A stretch of DNA of 9,517 nt from Lachnospiraceae bacterium (GTDB lineage Bacteria; Bacillota; Clostridia; Lachnospirales; Lachnospiraceae), in assembly GCA_003446735.1 (NCBI GenBank), contig DMCJ01000105.1:1-9517 (forward strand). Reading direction: 5' to 3'. Made by a program: the position numbers and the translations under genes. Numbering within the stretch: the first letter of the stretch is position 1; each line of letters begins with the position of its first letter. This document shows positions 1-6,742 of the stretch, piece after piece. Below the pieces are notes generated by a model. That model saw only the letters and a list, made by a program, of their open reading frames with translations, did no database searches and had not been told where the DNA came from.

Positions 1-608
1 GCCTGTTCTCTTATAAGTTCGGATACTATCTCCTTTTCGGGAAGCTCCGTTACCGTATCCTCATCGTAATACAGAGGTCCTGAGGGAAGCTCCTTAAATA
101 TCGTATCCTTAAGATCATCAAGTCCGTATCCCGTACGCGCACTAACCGGGATTATGTGCTTAAAATCAAAAGCCTTACTGTAATGATCGATGACAGGAAG
201 TATCTCTTCTTTCTTTTCAAGACTGTCTATTTTGTTTATAAGAAGGATAACGGGAACATCGCATTTATTTAAAAGCTCGATTATATGCTTATCTCCTTCG
301 CCGATATAAGCCTTAGGCTCTATAAGGTAAAGCACGAGATCTACGTCTCCTATTGAAGATTCTGCGGCATTTACCATAAAATCCCCGAGCTTGTTCTTGG
401 CTTTATGAATTCCCGGCGTATCAACGAAGATGATCTGGCCGCGCTTATCGGTAAATACGGTCCTTATCCTGTTTCTTGTTGTCTGGGGCTTGTCACTTAC
501 TATCGCGATCTTCTGTCCGATGAGCCTGTTCATCAAAGTGCTCTTTCCGACATTCGGCCTTCCTATGAGTGTGACAAATCCGCTTTTCTTATCGTCAGAT
601 CCGATCAT
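1..608 (-). CDS. era: GTPase Era (partial, C-terminus beyond the left edge)
   Basis: Era is a GTPase that binds 16S rRNA near its 3' end and acts in late 30S subunit maturation. The visible 202 residues cover the whole G domain in order: P-loop GRPNVGKS (residues 16-23), switch I PQTTRNRI (41-48), DTPG (63-66), NKID (125-128) and the SAR loop (156-158). The QTTR and DTPGIH signatures are typical of Era rather than of Der or TrmE. The reading frame runs off the window just after an ELIREQ segment, which in Era lies shortly before the RNA-binding KH domain, so that domain is not seen here. The ATG (606-608) overlaps the TGA of the upstream peptidase as ATGA. A GGAG Shine-Dalgarno (617-620) lies inside the peptidase gene with 8-nt spacing, so translational coupling is likely. 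Family identification is near certain; only the 3' end is missing. Confidence 0.96.
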   Translation of the reverse strand, partial: MIGSDDKKSGFVTLIGRPNVGKSTLMNRLIGQKIAIVSDKPQTTRNRIRTVFTDKRGQIIFVDTPGIHKAKNKLGDFMVNAAESSIGDVDLVLYLIEPKAYIGEGDKHIIELLNKCDVPVILLINKIDSLEKKEEILPVIDHYSKAFDFKHIIPVSARTGYGLDDLKDTIFKELPSGPLYYDEDTVTELPEKEIVSELIREQ

Positions 609-3517
609 ATCAGCATCTCCGTTATATCAAACAGGTCACTGTTTTCCTTAACCATCTTTTCGTTTCCTATAACGCATAATCTGTTATCGCCAAGTGCGGC
701 CTCGACAAAGACATAAAGATCCCTGATGGCTTTTGCATCTGCATTTATAAGCTCATCTCTTTCTCTCTGCTCATCCTCAAATGTCTTTCCCGTAACATAG
801 GCTCCAAGACTTCTCGATCCCTTAATGGAAGGAGTAAGAGGTCTGTCCTTTGAGCTTATGGCGCCTATAAGATACTTTGTCATCTCCTCTTCATCCGCAT
901 CAAAGCTCTTTATATATTCTTTTACATTATCAAATATGTCTATGGTCTCCTTTAATTTGGGATCCCTGTAAGATACGAAATAGCATTCTCCGTCGAGTGT
1001 GAAACCGTTCATGCAGCCATAGGCTCCGCCTTTTACCCTTACATTGTTCCAGAGATATCCGTAGGATAATATCGTGCGAAGAAGGAAAAGCGCTCCGTTA
1101 TATTTAAGGCCTTTATCCCTGTAATTTCCGCCCCTGCACACAAACTGAACCTGACCCGAAGTCATGAAAGCTTCGTTTGTCTTATAAGGAGTAAAACCTA
1201 TCTCTTTCTTTTCATACGCGCCTTCATTAAGCTTATCCTTAAATGTATCCGCATATTTCTTAATGCTCTCAAGCCTTTCCTTTGAGCCCGTATAATCGAT
1301 GAAAAGCTTGTCCTTTGTAAAGATCTTTTTCCTAAGATCTTCCATTTTACTTATAAGCTCATCGGCCTTACTTTCATAGTTATCTATGATCTCGCAAAGC
1401 GATCTGTAGAAGCTTATTCCATGCATGTTCTCTTCGATAAATGCATTCTTTAAGAATTCGGATGCAAGACGAAGCTCCGCGGTAGAATGTCCCGCTGACA
1501 TCATATCGGCTTCAAGAGTGGACTTCTTTTCCTTGAGGATCTCAAGGAGCCTTTTCTTATCATCAAGCTTCGTCCCCAGGATCATCTCACGTACAAGATC
1601 AAAGACATTTTCCTCATCTTTAAAGAACGTCTTTCCTATTACCGAGAAGTAGAACTTAACATCCTTATTGTCTTTATAGGATGTAAAGAGCGCAAGTCCC
1701 GGAACAATGCCGCCTGTCCTAAGGCCCACCTCGTAAAAGAGCGATGCATAATCATGCTCATCAGTATCCATAAGTCCTAAAACTCCGGATAATATGTTAA
1801 GAGCAAATATCTCCTTTTCATCGATACAGTCTATGGGGAAAAGCAGCTTGATATAGGACACCCCGTTTGTCTCGATATCATGGAAAAGATATTTAATTCC
1901 ATTATTCTCAAAAGCCTCGTTGATAAAGGGCTCGGCTTCCTTTTTGATATCATCCCTGGTAAGACGGGGAAGGCATTTAAGCGCCTCGGGGCTATCCTCC
2001 TCTTCCTGATATGCCTTTAGATCAGCCGTTTCTTTTATGATACGTTCCTTTTCTTCTTCGCTTAAAGAATCGAGCTTTTCCGAAAGCTTTGCTGCAAGTG
2101 CCTCGTCCCTTTCATTCTGAAGACCTTTCTTCGGAACTACCGAAACTATGGCCTTGTGTGGATTATTTAAGATAAATTCCTCGATGAGCTTTTCAAAATA
2201 ATCGGTATCTATCTTTTCTCTTAAGGATCTGTAGGTTTCATTCCTCTCGATATGGATAAAAGGTCTTTTCTCATCGTAATTCCAGGAATCGAGCATATTA
2301 AGTCCGTACATGAGCCCCTTGGGATACATGCCGAAATCAGCTTCCCTGTATTTAAATTCCTGAATGTTAAGGCTGCTCTTTAAGGCATTCTTTTCTATGC
2401 CTTCCTTAACGAGTCTCTTAAGCTCATTCTCGATTATCGAAATGAATTCCTCTTTCTGGGAAAGATCAGCGTTTTTGGCAGCGATCGAGTAATAAGGCTG
2501 GAGCACTCCGTTATCATATATACTCATTATCTCAGTGCCGATACCGGCCTCGATGAGCGCTTTCTTTAAGGGCGCACCGGGAGTCCCCGAGAGCGCATCA
2601 TCAAGGATCTGGAATGCGATGTATTTTTTCCGATCGAGCACATCACCTATCGCAACATTATAGGAAAGATAGGTATTATTCTCCTCGCTGTCCTCGCTTG
2701 TTATCGGATATTCCTTAACGATATCAAGGCTCTTATCAAAAGGCTTCTGGAATCCGATCGCTGAATCCACATTTATCACATCAAATGCGCTTAGATATTC
2801 CTTATCGAGATAATCAAGCCTCTCCTCCATGTCCATATTACCGTAGAGATAGATCATGCTGTTTGAAGGATGGTAAAAAGTCCTGTGGAAATCAAGATAA
2901 TCTTCATAGGTAAGATCCGGGATATCATCGGGATCTCCGCCGGATTCAAATGCATATGTATTGTCGGGATAAAGCGAATTTAGAATGGATCTTGAGAGCA
3001 CATCGTCAGGTGATGAAAATGCACCCTTCATCTCATTATATACAACACCGTTTATCGTAAGGGGAGCGTCTTTGGAAAGCTCATAATGCCAGCCCTCCTG
3101 CATGAATATCTTTTTCTCTTTATAGATATTGGGATAAAAGACCGCATCAAGATAAACATCCATAAGGTTCTTAAAATCCTTATCATTACAGCTTGCAACA
3201 GGATAGACCGTCTTATCGGGATAAGTCATCGCATTTAAGAATGTATTAAGGCTTCCTTTCGCAAGCTCAACAAAGGGATCTTTTACGGGATATTTTCTTG
3301 ATCCGCAGAGTACCGTATGCTCCATGATATGAGCAACACCTGTTGAATCATGCGGAGTCGTCCTGAATCCGATATAGAAAACTTTATTTTCATCATCATT
3401 TGACAAAAGAGCGATCCTGGCTCCGCTCTTTTTGTGTCTTAAAAGACATGCATCAGAATGCAGGTCTTCGATCCTTCTGTTTTCGATAAGTTCATAATTT
3501 TCATTTTTGATATTCAT
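605..3517 (-). CDS. M16C-family zinc metallopeptidase (presequence protease / insulinase type)
   Basis: A 970-residue single-chain M16 peptidase, the length expected for the presequence-protease (PreP/falcilysin) subfamily. It is predicted to be a cytoplasmic clamshell peptidase that degrades unfolded peptides; no signal peptide is visible. The inverted zinc motif HxxEH is H63-I-M-E66-H67. A third zinc ligand, E141 in QEGWHYEL, lies 74 residues downstream as the family requires. In the second half, RVKGGAYG gives R827 and Y833, with the six-residue spacing of the substrate-binding Arg/Tyr pair in this family. All active-site elements are therefore intact. A Lys/Glu-rich stretch around residues 480-530 is probably the helical linker between the two halves. 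The start ATG has AAGGAG upstream, but about 14 nt away, longer than usual. The 60-nt gap from the preceding gene shows no terminator, and the 3' end overlaps era by 4 nt, so it belongs to the same operon. The natural substrate is unknown. Confidence 0.93.
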   Translation of the reverse strand: MNIKNENYELIENRRIEDLHSDACLLRHKKSGARIALLSNDDENKVFYIGFRTTPHDSTGVAHIMEHTVLCGSRKYPVKDPFVELAKGSLNTFLNAMTYPDKTVYPVASCNDKDFKNLMDVYLDAVFYPNIYKEKKIFMQEGWHYELSKDAPLTINGVVYNEMKGAFSSPDDVLSRSILNSLYPDNTYAFESGGDPDDIPDLTYEDYLDFHRTFYHPSNSMIYLYGNMDMEERLDYLDKEYLSAFDVINVDSAIGFQKPFDKSLDIVKEYPITSEDSEENNTYLSYNVAIGDVLDRKKYIAFQILDDALSGTPGAPLKKALIEAGIGTEIMSIYDNGVLQPYYSIAAKNADLSQKEEFISIIENELKRLVKEGIEKNALKSSLNIQEFKYREADFGMYPKGLMYGLNMLDSWNYDEKRPFIHIERNETYRSLREKIDTDYFEKLIEEFILNNPHKAIVSVVPKKGLQNERDEALAAKLSEKLDSLSEEEKERIIKETADLKAYQEEEDSPEALKCLPRLTRDDIKKEAEPFINEAFENNGIKYLFHDIETNGVSYIKLLFPIDCIDEKEIFALNILSGVLGLMDTDEHDYASLFYEVGLRTGGIVPGLALFTSYKDNKDVKFYFSVIGKTFFKDEENVFDLVREMILGTKLDDKKRLLEILKEKKSTLEADMMSAGHSTAELRLASEFLKNAFIEENMHGISFYRSLCEIIDNYESKADELISKMEDLRKKIFTKDKLFIDYTGSKERLESIKKYADTFKDKLNEGAYEKKEIGFTPYKTNEAFMTSGQVQFVCRGGNYRDKGLKYNGALFLLRTILSYGYLWNNVRVKGGAYGCMNGFTLDGECYFVSYRDPKLKETIDIFDNVKEYIKSFDADEEEMTKYLIGAISSKDRPLTPSIKGSRSLGAYVTGKTFEDEQRERDELINADAKAIRDLYVFVEAALGDNRLCVIGNEKMVKENSDLFDITEMLI

Positions 3518-3577
3518 ATCTTTTTTCAGATCTCCTTTTTGATCTTATAGAAATTAAATGTATCTTCCGGCTTACGA

Positions 3578-3994
3578 TCAGAAAAGCATGGCAGTTAAAT
3601 GGCGCTTCTTAAATGATATCTCCTGGATCAGGAATTCCCCGGGCTCATCATGCACGTAATCGTCTTTTACAAAATCTTCTATTGACAGTTCCTTTGTCTC
3701 ATATGTATCTTTTTCGTTTCCGTGCTTATCGAGGCTTTTTAAAAGGTGGGTCACCTTGATCTTTAATTTAAGTTTTTGAAGCTGGGAATATACCTCGTCA
3801 TTTTCTTTTATTTCAAGAAGCCTTTCGGATATCGACATATTCCTGTCTCCGTCCTTACATATAACACGGATGACAAAATCCTTAAAGCGGACCGGACAGT
3901 CATCGGAGGCGATCAGTTCCTCGAAAGTAAAAAGTGCACCTATATAAACATTCGTAAAATCCTGCAGTACATATTTATATGCGTTATCGTCCAT
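3578..3994 (-). CDS. Hypothetical acidic soluble protein, 138 aa
   Basis: I do not recognise this protein. It has no signal peptide, membrane segment or obvious catalytic motif. The sequence alternates short hydrophobic strands (for example FVIRVICKDG and KLKIKVTHLL) with charged helical stretches, and it ends in an EFLIQEISFKKRHLTAMLF-like strand-rich segment. This suggests a small alpha/beta or mostly beta fold. It is acidic in the middle (many Asp/Glu) with a basic, hydrophobic end. The gene is real by context: ATG at 3992-3994, AGAGGA ribosome binding site 7 nt upstream, and a position between the rhomboid-like and M16 genes with no terminator on either side. The ribosome binding site is the last unit of a 14-bp tandem repeat. 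A role with the membrane protein upstream or the peptidase downstream is possible but only from position. Confidence 0.8.
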   Translation of the reverse strand: MDDNAYKYVLQDFTNVYIGALFTFEELIASDDCPVRFKDFVIRVICKDGDRNMSISERLLEIKENDEVYSQLQKLKLKIKVTHLLKSLDKHGNEKDTYETKELSIEDFVKDDYVHDEPGEFLIQEISFKKRHLTAMLF

Positions 3995-3996
3995 AT

Positions 3997-4080
3997 ATCG
4001 ATCCTCTTTTATCAGTCTTCTTCTATCCGTCTTCTTTTATCAGTCTTCTTTTATCAATCTTCTTTTATCAATCTTCTTTC
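3997..4080 (-). repeat. Six-unit 14-bp tandem repeat across the rhomboid stop codon and the next ribosome binding site
   Basis: Six consecutive 14-nt units start at 3997, 4011, 4025, 4039, 4053 and 4067. In the coding sense the unit is AAAAGAAGAYTGAT with 1-3 changes per copy. The unit farthest upstream encodes the last residues (KED) and the TGA of the rhomboid-like gene. The unit nearest the 138-aa gene reads AAAAGAGGATCGAT and supplies its Shine-Dalgarno AGAGGA. The whole gap between the two genes is therefore repeat. Because 14 is not a multiple of 3, a gain or loss of units changes spacing and frame past the stop, but would leave the 138-aa gene intact. Confidence 0.9.
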
Positions 4081-4973
4081 TTGACATGAACATGAGTGTA
4101 TATATGGCGGGAACAATATTCGTAATTGCCTTCACACTTCGAGCAGAATCTGAATTCCTCATCGGGATCGCTCTCTTCGCTCCTGCCGCAGATCGCACAT
4201 TTATGCCTTGTAACGCCCTTTGCCTGCATCCTTACGGTTTTCTTCGCATACTCATGCTGTCTCTTTATCTGGGAAGGCGTCCGAAATCCCTGTCTTGTCA
4301 CGATAAAGAAGATAAGCACATTAAGGAGCGAAAATCCTATGACTACCGAAGTCGTAAGCCCCATGATAAAACCTCCGACAAACGACATTATCACATTGTA
4401 TAGCATTATAACAACATATATTATCCCGAGCACCTTTATCTTAATGGGGATCACGAACATAAAAAGGACCTGCATGTCGGGGTAAGTGATCGCAAATGCA
4501 AGAAAGATGGACATGCTTATGTAATAAGTGGAAAACATCGACCCCATAACGGCGGATATCTCCTTAAGGTAAACAGCGTCTCCTCCGTAGATCACTACAA
4601 ATATCACATAAAGCACAAAGCATCCGATTATGGTAAAGAAAAAACCGGAAAACATAAAGAGGTTATACCGAAACGTCCCCCAGGTCATCTCTAAGCGGCT
4701 TCCTATCATGTAATAAAAATACAGCGTTATAAGAGTAAATATGCTGATAGCTCCCGGCGGGATCAAAAGCCAGGTCATAAGCCTCCAGATCTGACCGTGA
4801 AGGATCGCATAAGGATCGAGGGTCAGAAAGGACATGATCCCTGAAGTTGCTCCGTTTAATAGTCCCATGAGCTGGATCGCATATCCTACCACATAACAGA
4901 TGATAAGATATTTGGTAAGCCCGGGGATCGCATATTTTCCGAATTTCTTTTCAAGCTTGTATAAGAAAGGCAT
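4068..4973 (-). CDS. Rhomboid-fold membrane protein, probably catalytically inactive, with C-terminal zinc-ribbon-like domain
   Basis: A 301-residue polytopic membrane protein. Hydrophobic segments lie at about residues 20-40, 65-90, 104-128, 141-163, 168-194 and 195-226, a six-helix layout like bacterial rhomboids. Two stretches resemble the rhomboid/Derlin superfamily: the IWRLMTW loop (62-68) and GSRLEMTWGTFRYN (91-104). The GxSG serine motif expected in helix 4 is not present (the nearest is VMGSMFST, 142-149). The last helix, FVGGFIMG, has no catalytic His, so I infer a pseudoprotease that binds or chaperones membrane proteins. The cytosolic tail carries C259-x2-C262, C277-x2-C280 and C287-x2-H290, followed by H294 and H296, a plausible one- or two-zinc module. 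The start ATG is preceded by AGGAGG, which overlaps the TAG of the upstream gene with a 9-nt gap, indicating an operon. The last codons lie within the 14-bp repeat. An active but very divergent rhomboid cannot be excluded. Confidence 0.82.
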   Translation of the reverse strand: MPFLYKLEKKFGKYAIPGLTKYLIICYVVGYAIQLMGLLNGATSGIMSFLTLDPYAILHGQIWRLMTWLLIPPGAISIFTLITLYFYYMIGSRLEMTWGTFRYNLFMFSGFFFTIIGCFVLYVIFVVIYGGDAVYLKEISAVMGSMFSTYYISMSIFLAFAITYPDMQVLFMFVIPIKIKVLGIIYVVIMLYNVIMSFVGGFIMGLTTSVVIGFSLLNVLIFFIVTRQGFRTPSQIKRQHEYAKKTVRMQAKGVTRHKCAICGRSEESDPDEEFRFCSKCEGNYEYCSRHIYTHVHVKKED

Positions 4974-4982
4974 GTTATCCTC

Positions 4983-5942
4983 CTACTGCTGATCTAGGTT
5001 CTGGTCTGGCTGGCCACCAGGATATGATTGCTGGCCAAAGCTCTGCTGGCCGGGGTAGAACTGCTGGCTTTGGTATTGCTGCTGTCCACCGGGATATGTC
5101 TGTCCGCCGGGATAAGGCTGTCCCTGGTTCGGATACTGCGCGCCGGGGTAGGACTGCTGGCCCTGGTATTGCTGATACATTTCCTGTCCGTCAGATCTTG
5201 TATAGAAATATAAGCAAAGAGTTATAAATCCAAGCTGGATGAGAAGACGGATCAAGAATATAGGATTGGGAAGTAATAAATTGATGATCCATATAATCAC
5301 ATAAGGCGGAAACTTGCCAAGCACCGTAATACGGAATCTCTCTTTTTCATTCAGTTCTCTCTTAAAGAATCCCTTTGAAAATGCTCCCGTTACAAACTGA
5401 AGTATGAGTGACATCAGATAATAGATCGCGATCGAAAAGAATGCTCCGATGATACATCCTGCTACGATTATGATATTTAACGCGGGAAGGTATGTATTTA
5501 CAACTTTGTCTTTGGAAAGGCTGAAATTTTTGAAATCATCAAAATCAATAGTCTGATATTCTCTGTTATTATATGTACCGGCGCCTTTTTTCCCGATAAT
5601 AATGATCGAATCATAATTTCTGCCGGACTTTGCCACTCTCTCAACATCAGCAGCGCTGACCGTTTCTATATTGTCACTTATATAACAATAGACCCCGTCG
5701 TTATCATATTTATAATCCTTGTCTATGGTAAATTCACCGTTGGAAAGATCAAAATCCGGGCATTCCCTGATCACGGCATTCTTTAACTCTCCCATCCCGG
5801 ATACAGCGCGAAACGCCGTAATAAGAGCAAGTAATATAAAGCACAAAAGTAACGCGCCAAAGACCTTTCCGCTTTTTTCATCAACTAGTTTCTTATACTT
5901 CGGGGGTACAAATGAAAAAACAGGGATTGCAAAAAAATTCAT
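4983..5942 (-). CDS. DUF1189-like membrane protein with Gln/Gly/Pro/Tyr-rich C-terminal tail
   Basis: A 319-residue membrane protein. An N-terminal amphipathic segment (FFAIPVFSFVPPKYKKLV) precedes helix 1 (about 27-47). An extracytoplasmic domain of about 100 residues (48-150) contains the NGEFTI stretch. Helices 2-4 follow at about 152-183, 213-230 and 231-248. The layout and the 'P..F.F.PPKY' start resemble DUF1189, a Firmicutes family without a settled function; I recall this rather than having searched it. Residues 251-319 are a low-complexity tail with repeated YPGGQ, QQSYPG and QQ units, predicted cytosolic and disordered. The gene is first in the left-hand operon: it has its own promoter at 5979-6007 and an AAGGAG site (5954-5959) about 11 nt before the ATG. 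The rhomboid-like gene starts 9 nt after its stop. Function unknown; a scaffold or sensor role is speculation. Confidence 0.8.
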   Translation of the reverse strand: MNFFAIPVFSFVPPKYKKLVDEKSGKVFGALLLCFILLALITAFRAVSGMGELKNAVIRECPDFDLSNGEFTIDKDYKYDNDGVYCYISDNIETVSAADVERVAKSGRNYDSIIIIGKKGAGTYNNREYQTIDFDDFKNFSLSKDKVVNTYLPALNIIIVAGCIIGAFFSIAIYYLMSLILQFVTGAFSKGFFKRELNEKERFRITVLGKFPPYVIIWIINLLLPNPIFLIRLLIQLGFITLCLYFYTRSDGQEMYQQYQGQQSYPGAQYPNQGQPYPGGQTYPGGQQQYQSQQFYPGQQSFGQQSYPGGQPDQNLDQQ

Positions 5943-5978
5943 ATAATAAATATCTCCTTTTACAAAAATAACATGGAT

Positions 5979-6007
5979 ATTTTACCACAATCGACCTTTT
6001 AAAACAA
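5979..6007 (-). promoter_or_regulatory. Sigma-A-type promoter for the left-hand operon
   Basis: On the minus strand TTGTTT (6002-6007) and TAAAAT (5979-5984) are separated by exactly 17 nt, and TGG directly before the -10 box gives an extended -10 element. The -10 box ends 36 nt upstream of the ATG at 5942, and AAGGAG lies between. It is the best promoter match in the gene-free stretch and would drive the five-gene operon through era. No operator or riboswitch is evident between it and the start codon. Confidence 0.7.
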
Positions 6008-6149
6008 TATAGACAGCTTCGATATGGGCGCGATATGATTACGATTATTGTAGCGAAATAATCTCAACATTGTTGCTATAAGATTGTAATAAGATTGATG
6101 CTTCTTTTTGTATTTAGATTCAATAGGGCGTTGCTGTTCTGCCGGTGTT
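6008..6149. other. Gene-free stretch with no recognised element
   Basis: AT-rich spacer between the operon promoter and the 53-bp array. It holds only small features: a near-perfect 11-nt palindrome CAACATTGTTG (6065-6075), a short direct repeat ATAAGATTG, and two CGATATG-like copies near 6021-6037. Any of these could be an operator for the adjacent promoter. No coding frame, terminator or RNA family is recognisable. Confidence 0.5.
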
Positions 6150-6404
6150 CAGTTGACCTCAATCGCAGTTTTTCTCATTTTGAGTCAACCAATTTCTGAT
6201 GTTCAGTTGACCTCAATTAAGCTTTTCCTGATTTTGAGTCAACCAAGTCCTTAAATCAGTTGACCTCAATTAAGCTTTTCCTGATTTTGAGTCAACCAAG
6301 TCCTAAATTCAGTTGACCTCAATTAAGCTTTTCCTGATTTTGAGTCAACCAAGTCCTAAAATCAGTTGACCTCAATTAAGCTTTTTCTGATTTTGAGTCA
6401 CCAA
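6150..6404. repeat. Five-copy 53-54-bp tandem array of stem-loop units
   Basis: Copies begin with CAGTTGACCTCAA at 6150, 6204, 6257, 6310 and 6363, giving periods of 54, 53, 53 and 53. The first 46 nt of copies 2-4 are identical. Copy 1 differs mainly in the loop. Copy 5 has one loop change and then decays at its right end. Each copy contains an inverted repeat, GTTGACCTCAA against TTGAGTCAAC, with one unpaired C and a loop of about 16 nt containing AAGCTT. Copy 1 keeps both arms of the dyad unchanged while its loop diverges. There are no unique spacers, no coding frame is maintained (53 is not a multiple of 3), and no T-tract follows the hairpins. It could be a cluster of protein-binding sites, a structured transcript, or an expanding minisatellite. 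Confidence 0.9.
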
Positions 6405-6483
6405 AGCACCCACAATCAATTAAGAAAAGATCAATTACCAACAATAAAATTGGACATATCAATTAAAAGCAGCGCCAAAAACA
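6405..6483. other. AT-rich 3' flank of the YolD-like gene with three ATCAATTA motifs
   Basis: The octamer ATCAATTA occurs at 6415-6422, 6430-6437 and 6458-6465. A weak CCAA...TTGG dyad lies between the last two. No convincing intrinsic terminator is seen after the YolD-like stop codon, so transcripts may run into the neighbouring tandem array. The motif is AT-rich enough that chance recurrence is plausible. Confidence 0.35.
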
Positions 6484-6705
6484 TCAATCCACTTCATCAG
6501 GTATGATGAGTTCAATCTCATTGGACCTTTCTTCAATACTCTCGGCAGTGACTTCTTCTATAGCCACATCGAAACCGGTAAGCGCGGCAAAAGGCGAAAA
6601 CTGCGCAGCTCTTTCAAGCTCGGACATACGGGGATGTCCCTGCAGATCCGGCCTTTCGCGATCGATAATATCCATATATTCACTTATATCTTTTCTTATT
6701 TCCAT
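6484..6705 (-). CDS. Short YolD-like protein, partner of Y-family polymerase
   Basis: A 73-residue protein whose core, RAAQFSPFAALTGFDVAIEE (about residues 32-51), is the hallmark of small proteins encoded next to UvrX/UmuC-type polymerases in Clostridia, related to Bacillus YolD. YolD-type proteins accompany these polymerases in SOS-type operons; their biochemical role is unsettled, with a UmuD-like function proposed. Homologues I recall run to about 110-140 residues with a YolD-like C-terminal domain. Here the protein stops shortly after the core with an acidic tail (IELIIPDEVD), so it is either a short natural version or a C-terminally truncated one. The ribosome binding site is poor: AGGA lies only 2 nt before the ATG, and no better start is visible. 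It follows the polymerase gene in the same orientation, separated by the folded element at 6743-7000. Confidence 0.78.
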   Translation of the reverse strand: MEIRKDISEYMDIIDRERPDLQGHPRMSELERAAQFSPFAALTGFDVAIEEVTAESIEERSNEIELIIPDEVD

Positions 6706-6742
6706 AATCCTAAATCCGAACTAACATTTAATAAACTACATC

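Noticed and set aside
405..716. Plus-strand ORF opposite era
   Set aside because: Antisense to conserved GTPase motifs; the product shows no family features.
5024..5227. Plus-strand small ORFs opposite the Gln-rich tail
   Set aside because: They are antisense shadows of a repetitive coding region, with no ribosome binding site and low-complexity products.
6150..6404. CRISPR array
   Set aside because: The repeated unit spans the whole 53-nt period with no unique spacer sequences, and no cas genes are in the window.
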